The translations under genes and the position numbers were made by a program. Under the pieces are notes generated by a model. That model searched no databases. It was not told the origin of the DNA and was given only the letters and a program-made list of their open reading frames with translations. Below, in pieces: positions 43,950-52,263 of a DNA stretch of 64,000 nucleotides. Origin of the DNA: Flavobacterium flevense (lineage in GTDB: Bacteria; Bacteroidota; Bacteroidia; Flavobacteriales; Flavobacteriaceae); the NCBI RefSeq assembly GCF_900142775.1, contig NZ_FRCC01000010.1, positions 1 through 64,000 of the forward strand, read 5' to 3'. How positions within the stretch are numbered: the first letter of the stretch is position 1; each line of letters starts with the position of its first letter.

Positions 43950-44227
43950 ACTCCAGAAGTGTTTATTTGTTTTAGATATTCCGCCTTGAGCGATTGAGGA
44001 AATAGATTGGAAATGCTGCAATGACGCAATTCCATGAAAGTAGAAACCGAGAAAACATAGACATTAGAAATGGCGTTTCTGGTTTCGTAGCTTCCGTTAG
44101 CCAATAGTTGTTCGGCTAAAGCCAAACATTTTTTGGCTCTTACAATATTTCCTGAAACGATGGCTGATTTGGTAATTTCAGCAAAGCGTTCGGCTTGTTT
44201 GTAGATTGTGGTAACCTGATTTTTCAT
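43946..44227 (-). CDS. Conserved small protein of the Kdp operon (possibly DUF7674)
   Basis: This 93-residue soluble, mostly helical protein carries YKQAERFAEITKSAIVSGNIVRAKKCLALAEQLL, which looks like a TPR-type helix pair, then NAISNVYVFSVSTFMELRHC and a C terminus ending QINTSGV. It is the first structural gene after the regulator and overlaps the 27-residue frame. I recall similar small proteins ahead of kdpFA in Flavobacteriia (DUF7674), unverified. No membrane segment or enzyme motif is visible. It may be a regulatory or assembly factor. Confidence 0.75.
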   Translation of the reverse strand: MKNQVTTIYKQAERFAEITKSAIVSGNIVRAKKCLALAEQLLANGSYETRNAISNVYVFSVSTFMELRHCSISNLFPQSLKAEYLKQINTSGV

Positions 44228-44315
44228 TGTGAATGAATTTTTATGTTCATTCGTCTAATGCCAAAAGCTGTTCCAATAAAAAGAAAATATTGTAAGTTAT
44301 TGTATTTGTTATATT

Positions 44316-44331
44316 TGTGATTAATGTGCCA
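44316..44331 (-). promoter_or_regulatory. Possible sigma-54 promoter for the kdp operon
   Basis: On the minus strand TTTTTGGCACATTAATCACA contains a perfect -24 core TGGCAC. At the right spacing it has a degenerate -12 element (TCAC in place of TTGC). It lies about 90 bases upstream of the first kdp-operon gene and next to a gene for a sigma-54-type regulator, which makes it plausible. Confidence 0.4.
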
Positions 44332-44344
44332 AAAATTGGGCATA

Positions 44345-44376
44345 AAAAAGCCTATCAAAATGATAGGCTTTTATTG
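44345..44376. terminator. Terminator between response regulator and kdp operon
   Basis: AAAAGCCTATCA and TGATAGGCTTTT form a perfect stem with an AAA loop; A/T runs on both sides give a U tail on either strand. It should stop read-through from the regulator gene into the kdp genes. Confidence 0.82.
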
Positions 44377-44404
44377 TTTTGGAAGGTCTTTAAATTTAAA
44401 AATA

Positions 44405-44455
44405 ACCGCAAATTCGCAAATTAGTTTAGCATTTTTTAATTTGCGAATTTGCGGT
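44405..44455. repeat. ACCGCAAATTCGCAAATTA hairpin repeat
   Basis: The perfect inverted arms ACCGCAAATTCGCAAATTA and TAATTTGCGAATTTGCGGT lie just after the regulator stop. The same arms, slightly diverged, form the hairpin after lon (14544-14606). It may act as a transcript end. Confidence 0.8.
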
Positions 44456-44459
44456 AAAA

Positions 44460-45797
44460 CTAATGAATATTGTATTCGTCTAGTTTCCGATATAAAGTAG
44501 CAATACCAATTTCCAGCAATCTTGCGGTTTCTGCTTTGTTTCCTTTGGTATAGTTTAAAACTTTTTGAATGTGTAATTTCTCAATACTTTGCATGGAGAA
44601 AGCCGACATCGTTTTATTAGAATTGTCTTGTTGATGCTGAATTTCGTAGGGCAAGACATCAATTGTCAAAATATCATCTGCTAAAATAACGGAACGTTCA
44701 ATGATGTTTTTTAACTCACGGACATTTCCAGGCCAATGATACGCTTCTAGTTTTTGAAGAAAATCATTCGATATTTGAAGTTCCTTTTTATTGGTTTTAA
44801 CTGAAAATTGCTTGACAAAATAACTCGTCAAGGGCGAAATATCTTTTACGCGTTCCCGTAATGGCGGAATAATAATTTCGAAAATATTTAACCGAAAATA
44901 CAAATCGGAACGGAAATTATGGTTCTCACTTTCGGTTTTTAAATCACGGTTGGTTGCTGCAATTAATCTAAAATTTGATTTTTTTGGAGTAGTATCTCCA
45001 ACCGGAATATATTCGTTAGTTTCTAAAACCCGAAGTAATTTGGCTTGCAAATCGATTGGCATTTCACCAATTTCATCAAGAAATAAAGTGCCGCCATTGG
45101 CTTCTTCAATAAAACCTTTTTTATCTTTTAAAGCTCCCGTAAAAGCACCTTGTTTGTGTCCGAATAACTCGCTTTCCAGAATTTCTTTGCTGAACGTACT
45201 GCAATTTAAAGCTACGAATGATTTGCCTACGCGATTGCTGTTTTCGTGAATCGCCTGTGCAAAAACTTCTTTTCCTGTTCCAGTTTCGCCTGTCAATAAA
45301 ACGGTTGAATCCGTTTTGGCTACTTTTTTTGATAAATCAATTATTTGCTCTAAAGCTTTTGATTTTCCAATAATGGTATCAAAAGAATACTTATCAGAAA
45401 TACGTTTTTCAAGTTGTCTGACTTTCTTCTGCAATTGTGATTTCTCCAAAGCTTTATATAAAAGCGGAATGATTTTATCATTGTCGTCGCCTTTTACGAT
45501 ATAATCGAAAGCACCGTTTTTCATGGCTTGAACACCATCGGCAATTTTCCCGAAAGCAGTCAATAGAATTACTTCAACCAAAGGAAAATTCGACTTAATT
45601 TTTTCAAGAAAATCAACGCCATTTCCGTCAGGTAATTTTACATCACATAAAACAACGTCAATATCATTCGATTCTAATTTTTTGAAGCCCGATTTTAAAT
45701 CACCTGCTTCAATAACATCAAAACCTTCCGATTTTATAATGCGTGCTAACAGACTTCTCAGTTTTTCTTCGTCGTCTATGATTAATATATTCTTCAA
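44460..45797 (-). CDS. Sigma-54-dependent response regulator (NtrC family) of the Kdp locus
   Basis: This 445-residue regulator starts at TTG (MKNILIIDDEEKLRSLL); an ATG at 45839 would add 14 residues of unlike sequence. The receiver domain has the phospho-acceptor Asp in VVLCDVKLPDG. The AAA+ domain has Walker A GETGTGKE, the sigma-54-contacting GAFTGA loop (SELFGHKQGAFTGALK) and GGTLFLDEIGEM. The C-terminal Fis-type HTH is KAETARLLEIGIATLYRKL. It heads the Kdp locus, where enterobacteria have an OmpR-type KdpE instead; the kinase at 34761 is its likely partner. A terminator separates it from the kdp genes. Confidence 0.92.
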   Translation of the reverse strand: MKNILIIDDEEKLRSLLARIIKSEGFDVIEAGDLKSGFKKLESNDIDVVLCDVKLPDGNGVDFLEKIKSNFPLVEVILLTAFGKIADGVQAMKNGAFDYIVKGDDNDKIIPLLYKALEKSQLQKKVRQLEKRISDKYSFDTIIGKSKALEQIIDLSKKVAKTDSTVLLTGETGTGKEVFAQAIHENSNRVGKSFVALNCSTFSKEILESELFGHKQGAFTGALKDKKGFIEEANGGTLFLDEIGEMPIDLQAKLLRVLETNEYIPVGDTTPKKSNFRLIAATNRDLKTESENHNFRSDLYFRLNIFEIIIPPLRERVKDISPLTSYFVKQFSVKTNKKELQISNDFLQKLEAYHWPGNVRELKNIIERSVILADDILTIDVLPYEIQHQQDNSNKTMSAFSMQSIEKLHIQKVLNYTKGNKAETARLLEIGIATLYRKLDEYNIH

Positions 45798-45929
45798 GAG
45801 TAAAAATTTAATGCAAACAAATTTAGGTATTAATAACATGTGTTTTCTGGTTCAGATAATTTTTCTGCTTGAAAACCCTATTTAACGTTCTATTAGTATT
45901 TCATATTCTCTAAAGCATTTTACAATTCT

Positions 45930-45937
45930 TATCTTTG
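45930..45937 (+). promoter_or_regulatory. Possible -7 box for the LLM oxidoreductase gene
   Basis: TATCTTTG fits TAnnTTTG and is 24 bases before the ATG at 45962, in the gap between divergent genes. No matching -33 element was found. Confidence 0.35.
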
Positions 45938-45961
45938 TATATACAAATAAGATGATACAGT

Positions 45962-46969
45962 ATGACTAATAATAAAATTTCTGATATAAAAATTTCTGTT
46001 CTCGATCTGGCAATAGTAAGAGACGGAGGCAATGCAAAGGACACTTTTAAAAACAGTTTAGATTTAGCTCAGCAGGCAGAGAAGTGGGGATATAACCGTT
46101 TTTGGCTGGCTGAGCATCATAATATGCAAGGCATTGCCAGTACAGCCACAGTGGTTCTAATAGGGCATATTGCCGGGGGAACTTCAACATTAAGAATAGG
46201 TTCAGGCGGAATTATGCTTCCTAATCACGCTCCGTTAATTGTGGCAGAACAATTTGGAACATTAGCGACGCTTTATCCGGATCGCATTGATTTGGGATTA
46301 GGACGTGCTCCCGGAACTGATCAGTTTACGGCTGCCGCTTTAAAAAGAGATGAGCATGCTGCAATGGAATTTCCGGCTAATGTGCAGGAATTACAAATGT
46401 ATTTGTCTGAAGGAAACAAAAACGGAAGAGTGCGAGCCATTCCGGGGGAAGGACTTGATATTCCCATCTGGATTTTAGGATCCAGTACAGATAGTGCTTA
46501 TTTAGCCGCTTCGTTAGGGTTGCCATATGCTTTTGCCAGTCATTTTGCTCCTGCTCAATTGCATAATGCATTAGCTATTTACCGACGAAATTTTAAACCT
46601 TCGGATCAGTTAAAAGAACCGTATGTTATTGCCTGTGTCAATGTAATTGCTGCCGATGATGATTATAAAGCAAATAAACTGGCTACTTCCTTTAAGAAAT
46701 TATTTTTAGGGATTATTACCGGAAACAGACAGCAATTAAAGGCGCCTGTAGAACCGGATGAAGATTTTATGGATCCAATGGAAGAAGCTGCTTTGCAACA
46801 AATGATTCAGTATACTTTTACCGGTGGTCCTGAAAAAATCAAAAAAGAGCTGGAAAAATTTATCGAAATTACTCAAATAGACGAACTAATGGTTGCTTCA
46901 GCAATTTATGATCACGAAGCAAGATTGCATTCGTATGAAATTTTGGGAGAATTAAATAAGGGGAATTAA
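45962..46969 (+). CDS. LLM class flavin-dependent oxidoreductase
   Basis: This 335-residue member of the bacterial luciferase-like superfamily is probably an FMN-dependent monooxygenase or reductase. The N-terminal [39 protein letters not shown], and [12 protein letters not shown] match the MsnO8 / YhbW-type subgroup. The barrel is complete, and the C-terminal helix region [14 protein letters not shown] is present. The substrate is unknown. Its stop codon directly abuts the stop of the convergent transglutaminase gene. Confidence 0.92.
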   Translation: MTNNKISDIKISVLDLAIVRDGGNAKDTFKNSLDLAQQAEKWGYNRFWLAEHHNMQGIASTATVVLIGHIAGGTSTLRIGSGGIMLPNHAPLIVAEQFGTLATLYPDRIDLGLGRAPGTDQFTAAALKRDEHAAMEFPANVQELQMYLSEGNKNGRVRAIPGEGLDIPIWILGSSTDSAYLAASLGLPYAFASHFAPAQLHNALAIYRRNFKPSDQLKEPYVIACVNVIAADDDYKANKLATSFKKLFLGIITGNRQQLKAPVEPDEDFMDPMEEAALQQMIQYTFTGGPEKIKKELEKFIEITQIDELMVASAIYDHEARLHSYEILGELNKGN

Positions 46970-47902
46970 TTAATTTAAAGTCAAAGCTCCTAAAATTTCT
47001 TCCGACATAAACGGACCTCCGGGATATTTAGCAGTATAGTCCAGATTCAGCCAGATTTGACCGCGTTCATCAATATGATAATGAAGTTGCTCGCCATCAC
47101 TTTCTTTTTCAAAAAGTTTGTTTTTTATCAAAAAATTGACTGTTTCAAGGTCATTCCTATTTCCTATCAAAATTTCAGGGTAAATATGACCTTTGGTATG
47201 AATTAATCTCGGAGTACCTCCAATGGCTCTTACACAGGCCGCCATTAGAATAGAATGATCATCACAATCGCCTGATAAATAATTAAGGGATTCTGTTGCT
47301 GTAGCAATATAATCCCCATCTTTAGGGTCGCTCACATAATTCCAGCGGCTGTTAATTTCTCTAAAAACAGCAAAACACTGAATGATTGTTCGATACTCCG
47401 AATATCCTTTAATGTCTTTAAAATTCTTATTCACAGCCATAACAGCAAAATTGCGAACCTTCGGATTTTTGTATTGGATAGCCTGAAGAATTTCTGATTT
47501 ATTAGGAAACGGAAGTAATTTAGAAATAATAATATCCTGAGGATGAGGATTGTCAGACATCGTATAAATCATCGAATCATAATCTTCATAAATACTTTCA
47601 AATCCGTAATTTCCGGATATTGTGCCATAAAATAATATGAGTAGGTATATGATAATACAAACAATAATTATGGTTCTCAATAACCTTAAAAGGAATTGTA
47701 TGGCAACTAAAATAAAGATAAATAACAGAATCCGATCTATATTTAAAGGCCAGTTTAATTCAATTAAATTTTGATGCGCAATGATAAAAGTTGGGATGCT
47801 AATCAAAATGTTTAATACAAAAATAATCACTTCATCCCAGGGTTTTCTGACCTGAAGTTTTTGCTTTATATTTTGAAAAGTAAGATTTTTAAAGTTTATC
47901 AT
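46970..47902 (-). CDS. Transglutaminase-like membrane protein
   Basis: This 310-residue protein has two or three N-terminal membrane segments (about residues 24-46 and 57-95) and a transglutaminase-like domain. The catalytic Cys213 is in SGDCDDHS, the His is in HTKGHIYPEI, and a conserved Asp lies in WLNLDYTAKYPGG. The fold is papain-like and often acts as a protease or amidase in bacteria. The active site probably faces the cytoplasm or periplasm depending on topology, which I cannot fix. It lies 20 bases from the substrate-binding-protein gene on the same strand. Confidence 0.86.
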   Translation of the reverse strand: MINFKNLTFQNIKQKLQVRKPWDEVIIFVLNILISIPTFIIAHQNLIELNWPLNIDRILLFIFILVAIQFLLRLLRTIIIVCIIIYLLILFYGTISGNYGFESIYEDYDSMIYTMSDNPHPQDIIISKLLPFPNKSEILQAIQYKNPKVRNFAVMAVNKNFKDIKGYSEYRTIIQCFAVFREINSRWNYVSDPKDGDYIATATESLNYLSGDCDDHSILMAACVRAIGGTPRLIHTKGHIYPEILIGNRNDLETVNFLIKNKLFEKESDGEQLHYHIDERGQIWLNLDYTAKYPGGPFMSEEILGALTLN

Positions 47903-47921
47903 GCAAAGAAAAAAAGTAAAA

Positions 47922-48773
47922 CTACACTGTTTTAACTATTTCATCAAAAGTACCTATTTTATCAATAATTTTAAGTTCTAATAGCTGATTTTGAATATTG
48001 TTTAACATTTCTGGCGACAATTGTCCTTGAGACCATTCCGTAAGGGAAAGCCATTCCTGAATATCGTTAATTTTTTGATGGTATTCAAAAGCTAAAATAC
48101 TGTCAATTCCGCTTATCGATTTAAAAGAAGTCGTCATTTTGTTAATAATATGCAGTATTTGCTGAATAGCTTCGGGATTATTTTCTAATATTTCGTTACG
48201 AACCGCTATCACAAAACAAGGCCAAGGAGTAGGGCAGTCGGCTATTTTTCTAAAAATACCTTTATCGACTAATGGTTTAGTCATGAAACGTTCCCACATA
48301 AAATAATCGGCAGTTCCATTGCTTAAAGCTTCCACGGCGCCATCAATAGTATTTACAATTTCAAACTGAAGGTTATCTGTTTTCCACCCCTGATTATTAG
48401 CGTTCACATAAGCCATTAATTGAGATCCCGAACCCAGGCGGGAAATAGCAACTTTAGTATTTTCTATATCTGCCAGGGTATTATAATTAGATTTTGCAGC
48501 CACGTGAATACCCCAAATTAATGGTGAATCTACATATACCTGAACAATTTTACTGGGATTTCCGGCTACAATATCTTTAACGATTCCTTCGGTCAGGATA
48601 ACAGCAATATCAGTTTCTCCGTTGCGTAACATTTGGCACATTTTTCCTGTACCTTCAGGGACATCGGTCCATTGTAAATCGATGTTTTCGGCTTCAAATT
48701 CTTTGTTTTCAATGGCTAAGTGCCAAGGTAAATTAAAATGTTCCGGTACTCCGGCTATTTTTATTGTTTTCAT
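47922..48773 (-). CDS. Leaderless ABC-type substrate-binding protein (NMT1/SsuA-like)
   Basis: This 283-residue protein has the periplasmic-binding type II fold: MKTIKIAGVPEHFNLPWHLAIE, then TDVPEGTGKMCQMLRNGETDIAVILTEG and AISRLGSGSQLMAYV, as in nitrate/taurine/thiamine-precursor binding proteins. It begins with mature-type sequence and has no signal peptide or lipobox. No permease or ATPase gene is nearby. It therefore probably acts in the cytoplasm, either as an enzyme of the THI5/MqnA-like fold or as a ligand sensor. The substrate is unknown. Confidence 0.83.
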   Translation of the reverse strand: MKTIKIAGVPEHFNLPWHLAIENKEFEAENIDLQWTDVPEGTGKMCQMLRNGETDIAVILTEGIVKDIVAGNPSKIVQVYVDSPLIWGIHVAAKSNYNTLADIENTKVAISRLGSGSQLMAYVNANNQGWKTDNLQFEIVNTIDGAVEALSNGTADYFMWERFMTKPLVDKGIFRKIADCPTPWPCFVIAVRNEILENNPEAIQQILHIINKMTTSFKSISGIDSILAFEYHQKINDIQEWLSLTEWSQGQLSPEMLNNIQNQLLELKIIDKIGTFDEIVKTV

Positions 48774-48850
48774 GTTTTTTTCTTTTGGGACACCTATTTA
48801 AAAAAAATCGATGCAATTATAAATTTCTTAAATAGGTGTTTTTATGTTTA

Positions 48851-49717
48851 TTATTGACTTAACTTTTGCAAAGTGTACTCAATTAATCTGTCAATACTCT
48901 GGTATGGATTGTCGCTGAAAGTTCCATTGGCACGATTAGCAATAATAGCATTCAGCGAAATGGCTTTGTGTCCTAAAAGAGCCGAAAGCCCATAAATAGC
49001 GGCTGTTTCCATTTCGAGATTGGTGATTTGGATTCCGTTATAATTAAACTGATCCATTTTTTGATTCAAATTGTTATCTTGAATATTTAAACGTAAAATA
49101 CGTCCCTGAGGACCATAAAATCCTCCCGCTGTGGCGGTAAAACCCTTGTGAATTGCTGCCGAGTCAAATCGATTTTTTAAAGTTTCGTCAGAGCGAATTA
49201 CATAAGGTTTTCCTTTTTGTAAATCCCAATTGGTTTGCTTGATAAAAGCAGTCTCTATTTCCAGATTAGAAACCGAATCAATGCAATAGGAGCGAAGCAT
49301 ATTATCTAAGCCAATGGCATACTGACTCATAACAAAACTATCCACAGGAATATTTGCCTGCAACGAACCCGAAGTTCCTATCCGGATAATATTCAGAGAA
49401 GTGAGTTTTTCTTTTATTTTCCGGGTTTCAAAATCGATATTGACCAAAGCATCTAATTCATTTAAAACAATATCAATGTTATCAGGACCAATTCCTGTAG
49501 AAATCACCGAGATTCTTTTGCCTTTGTAAACTCCGGTTTGGGTTTTAAACTCTCTTTTTTGAGTGGAGAATTCGACAACATCAAAAAGAGCGGTAATTTT
49601 CTCCACCCGATCCTGATCACCTACAAAAATGATATTTTGGGCAATGTTTTCGGGTTTTAAATTCAGATGATAAATACTTCCATCCGGATTCAGAATTAAT
49701 TCTGATGCTTGTATCAT
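48851..49717 (-). CDS. Nucleoside phosphorylase (PNP/UDP family)
   Basis: This 288-residue purine/uridine phosphorylase superfamily protein has a phosphate-binding region IIFVGDQDRVEKIT near residue 30, ISVISTGIGPDNIDIVLNEL, IIRIGTSGSLQ and the nucleoside-contacting NLEMETAAIYGLSALLGHKA. The MET-type motif with Glu fits uridine-phosphorylase-like enzymes. It would salvage nucleosides in the cytoplasm. It is in line with, but 77 bases before, the substrate-binding-protein gene; a hairpin lies in that gap. Confidence 0.92.
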   Translation of the reverse strand: MIQASELILNPDGSIYHLNLKPENIAQNIIFVGDQDRVEKITALFDVVEFSTQKREFKTQTGVYKGKRISVISTGIGPDNIDIVLNELDALVNIDFETRKIKEKLTSLNIIRIGTSGSLQANIPVDSFVMSQYAIGLDNMLRSYCIDSVSNLEIETAFIKQTNWDLQKGKPYVIRSDETLKNRFDSAAIHKGFTATAGGFYGPQGRILRLNIQDNNLNQKMDQFNYNGIQITNLEMETAAIYGLSALLGHKAISLNAIIANRANGTFSDNPYQSIDRLIEYTLQKLSQ

Positions 49718-49795
49718 TTTTTTTGAATTATTAAGATTCTAAGTTGCTACGTTTTTTTCTACTATCTAAAATCTGATATCTAATATCTAAAATTA

Positions 49796-50128
49796 TTATC
49801 CGCCAACACGTTTGGTTTTAAAACCTTTTTCCTGTAAAATTTTCATGATTTTGTCCCGATAATCTCCCTGAATAATAATGGCTCCGTCTTTAAAACTTCC
49901 GCCCACACTTAGTTTGGTCTTGATTTCTTTGGCAAGAATTTTAAAATCCTCGTCATCGCCTTCATAACCTTCAATGATAGTGGTGGGTTTTCCTTTTCTT
50001 TTTTCGAATTTACAAATCATAGGTTCTTTTTGAACAAATAATTCGTGTGGTGTAGTGTCTATTTCCTCAGGTTCATTACTGGGAACATGTTCTGGAAATA
50101 AGTTTTTTAATTGGTCTTGTAAATCCAT
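49796..50128 (-). CDS. SUI1/YciH-like translation factor
   Basis: This 110-residue protein has the SUI1 (eIF1-like) domain in its C-terminal 75 residues: KRKGKPTTIIEGYEGDDED, then LAKEIKTKLSVGGSFKDGAIIIQGDYRDKIMKILQEKGF. In bacteria this family (YciH) is a non-essential relative of archaeal and eukaryotic eIF1 and may affect start-codon fidelity. An N-terminal acidic linker precedes it. It is followed by an ATCTAAAATC-type repeat. Confidence 0.93.
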   Translation of the reverse strand: MDLQDQLKNLFPEHVPSNEPEEIDTTPHELFVQKEPMICKFEKRKGKPTTIIEGYEGDDEDFKILAKEIKTKLSVGGSFKDGAIIIQGDYRDKIMKILQEKGFKTKRVGG

Positions 50129-50265
50129 AAATTTTATTTTTTTTGGAACACAGATTTTAGAAATTAGAGAAATAATTATAAAATTTCAGGAATTAATGAC
50201 ATGCATTTTACATTACAATCCGACAAAAGTATAAATACAATTTTGAATTTAATTTTTGGTACATG

Positions 50266-50416
50266 AACAGGTCGCTCCTTTGGAGCTTGTTTTTGACGAT
50301 TCTCTTTTTTCTATAAACAGAACGTCCCGATGGGACTAAAACAGCTCCGTTAGGAGCGAAATGTTTGTAGAAAATGGTGTTTCAGTATAAATAAAGCTCC
50401 AGAGGAGCGACCTGTT
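50266..50416. repeat. AACAGGTCGCTCC / GGAGC palindromic repeat element
   Basis: Within the 366-base gap between the SUI1-like and oxygenase genes, terminal arms AACAGGTCGCTCC and GGAGCGACCTGTT are perfect inverted repeats. Inside are three smaller palindromes: GCTCCTTTGGAGC, GTCCCGATGGGAC and GCTCCGTTAGGAGC. The whole can fold into a multi-hairpin structure. The rest of this gap is AT-rich without visible features. Confidence 0.87.
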
Positions 50417-50494
50417 TGCTTATCCATCAAATTTAATCGGACAACAATAATTATTTTAAATTTCTTTTATTTCTAAAATCGGTGTTACTGAATA

Positions 50495-51445
50495 TTATTT
50501 TTTAATCAACCCTAGATCTACTAAACGCTCGTATAGAAAATCCCCTGCGGTAATATTTTCAAATTGTTTGGGATTCTCATTGTCAATACAATTTTCTAAG
50601 CAGTCAAGTGGCATATCACTAACGGGATGCATAAAAAACGGCACTGAATAACGGGAAGTACCCCATAACTCTCTGGGCGGATTAACTACCTGATGAATAG
50701 TTGATTTTAATTGATTATTAGTGTGTCTGGAAAGCATATCGCCCACATTAATGACCAATTCATCAGGTTGTGCAATGGCATCAATCCATTCGCCATTGTG
50801 GTTTTGAACCTGTAATCCTTTGCCTTGAGCACCCATTAACAGCGTAATCAGGTTGATATCTCCATGAGCTGCGGCGCGAATTGCATTTTCCGGCTCTGAA
50901 GTTATGGGCGGATAATGAATAGGCCGTAAGATTGAATTTCCTTCTTTTACATAATTATCAAAGTAAAATTCGTCAAGTCCCAATCTTAAAGCCAATGCTC
51001 GAAGGACATAAATTCCTGTTTTTTCCAGCATTTGATACGCTTCTTTTCCTATGGTGTTAAAACGGGGCAGCTCTTCTACCGTTACATTTTCGGGATATTC
51101 GGAGGCATATTTTGAATCTTTGGACACATATTGACCAAAGTGCCAGAATTCTTTTAGATCTCCTTCTTTTCGACCTTTAGCATGTTCTTTACCAAAAGAA
51201 ACATAGCCTCTTTGCCCTCCAATTTCAGGGTCTTCATATTTTTTTTTGACTTCTACCGGTAAATTAAAAAAGGCTTTGATTTCATGGTATAACTCTTCAA
51301 CTAATTGCTGATCCAGGAAATGTCCTTTTAGAGCAACAAAACCAATATTTTCAAAAGCATTTCCAATTTCGTCAACAAATTTCTGTTTGCGTACAGGATC
51401 TTCTGAAAGGAAATCATGTAAATCAACGCTGAGGATATTTTGCAT
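50495..51445 (-). CDS. 2-oxoglutarate/Fe(II)-dependent oxygenase, isopenicillin N synthase family
   Basis: This 316-residue cupin-fold oxygenase has an N-terminal DIOX_N region (IGNAFENIGFVALKGHFLD) and the catalytic domain with the iron ligands H-x-D (AAHGDINLITLLMG) and the distal His in LKSTIHQVVNPP. An Arg-x-Ser in RYSVPFF fits 2-oxoglutarate binding. It belongs to the IPNS-like group, whose bacterial members oxidise varied small molecules; there is no antibiotic gene cluster here. The substrate is unknown. Confidence 0.91.
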   Translation of the reverse strand: MQNILSVDLHDFLSEDPVRKQKFVDEIGNAFENIGFVALKGHFLDQQLVEELYHEIKAFFNLPVEVKKKYEDPEIGGQRGYVSFGKEHAKGRKEGDLKEFWHFGQYVSKDSKYASEYPENVTVEELPRFNTIGKEAYQMLEKTGIYVLRALALRLGLDEFYFDNYVKEGNSILRPIHYPPITSEPENAIRAAAHGDINLITLLMGAQGKGLQVQNHNGEWIDAIAQPDELVINVGDMLSRHTNNQLKSTIHQVVNPPRELWGTSRYSVPFFMHPVSDMPLDCLENCIDNENPKQFENITAGDFLYERLVDLGLIKK

Positions 51446-51731
51446 ATTATTTTATTTTGATATCATTTTTTATGAGTTGTGCCTTCTCTTTACAAATGTA
51501 TTTAATAAATTATTTTTAACTGTAAAAATAAAAGCTAAATCGTCAGAATAAAATAAGCTTGCTGAATTTTAATTTTCAATTTGGTTGAAATAAACGGAAT
51601 GGGCTAATCAGCTTAATTATATAAGTAAATGTTTGCAAATATTAAAATAAAGTGTAGTTAATCGTCTTTTTGTATTATTATATCGACTTTATTTGATTTT
51701 TCAATAATTTTGTGGTAAATAAACAAATCCG
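51446..51731. other. Intergenic region between divergent oxygenase and T9SS genes
   Basis: This stretch of 286 bases has no reading frame or repeat. TAATTTTG at 51705-51712, 19 bases before the GTG start at 51732, fits the -7 consensus and may be the promoter of the three-gene secreted-protein set. Confidence 0.45.
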
Positions 51732-52259
51732 GTGAAACATCTTAGCTTTAAAGATATTAATCTTGTAGTTTTAATCCTGTTTTTTTCTTATAAGGGTACA
51801 ACCCAAAATACTGTCACGGATTCTAATCGCAGGATGGAATCATTTATTACCGCTGGCAGTAATGCAACAGGAAGTAGTGGCAGCATTTCTTATTCAATAG
51901 GTCAGTTGTTTTATACCAACTTTGAAACAGCTGATTTTAATGTAGCTCAGGGTGTTCAACAAACGGAAGTAAAAACAACTTTAACTACTAAAATAGAGAG
52001 TAGTAAGCCTAAGACAGGAATGTTCGTCTTTCCTAATCCTGCTAAAGATTTTATTTATTTAACTACAGCAGAAATTGCATTAGAAAAAGAATTAATGAGT
52101 TATAAACTTTTTAATCTTCATGGAATGCTTTTAAAACAGAGTGATATCAATCAGGAAGAAAGTAAAATTTATTTAAATGACTTAATGCCTTCACTTTACC
52201 TGCTTCAGGTTTATCGAAATAATAAACTATTAAAAACGTTCAAAATAATTAAAAAATAA
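51732..52259 (+). CDS. T9SS type A sorting domain-containing protein
   Basis: This 175-residue secreted protein has a GTG start, then a hydrophobic signal (DINLVVLILFFSYKGTTQ). The middle has the flavobacterial GSSGSISYSIGQLFY..NVAQGVQQ module. The C-terminal ~75 residues form a type IX secretion type A sorting domain (FVFPNPAKDFIYL ... LYLLQVYRNNKLLKTFKIIKK). It is therefore exported and cell-surface attached or released through T9SS. It is the first of three closely spaced genes (four bases to the next), possibly as an adaptor or marker protein; no enzymatic motif is visible. Confidence 0.88.
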   Translation: MKHLSFKDINLVVLILFFSYKGTTQNTVTDSNRRMESFITAGSNATGSSGSISYSIGQLFYTNFETADFNVAQGVQQTEVKTTLTTKIESSKPKTGMFVFPNPAKDFIYLTTAEIALEKELMSYKLFNLHGMLLKQSDINQEESKIYLNDLMPSLYLLQVYRNNKLLKTFKIIKK

Positions 52260-52263
52260 AATA

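Noticed and set aside
48790..48841. Terminator in the gap between phosphorylase and substrate-binding protein genes
   Set aside because: ACACCTATTTAA and its complement are ~28 bases apart and no T run follows on the minus strand; a folded structure is possible but termination is not supported.
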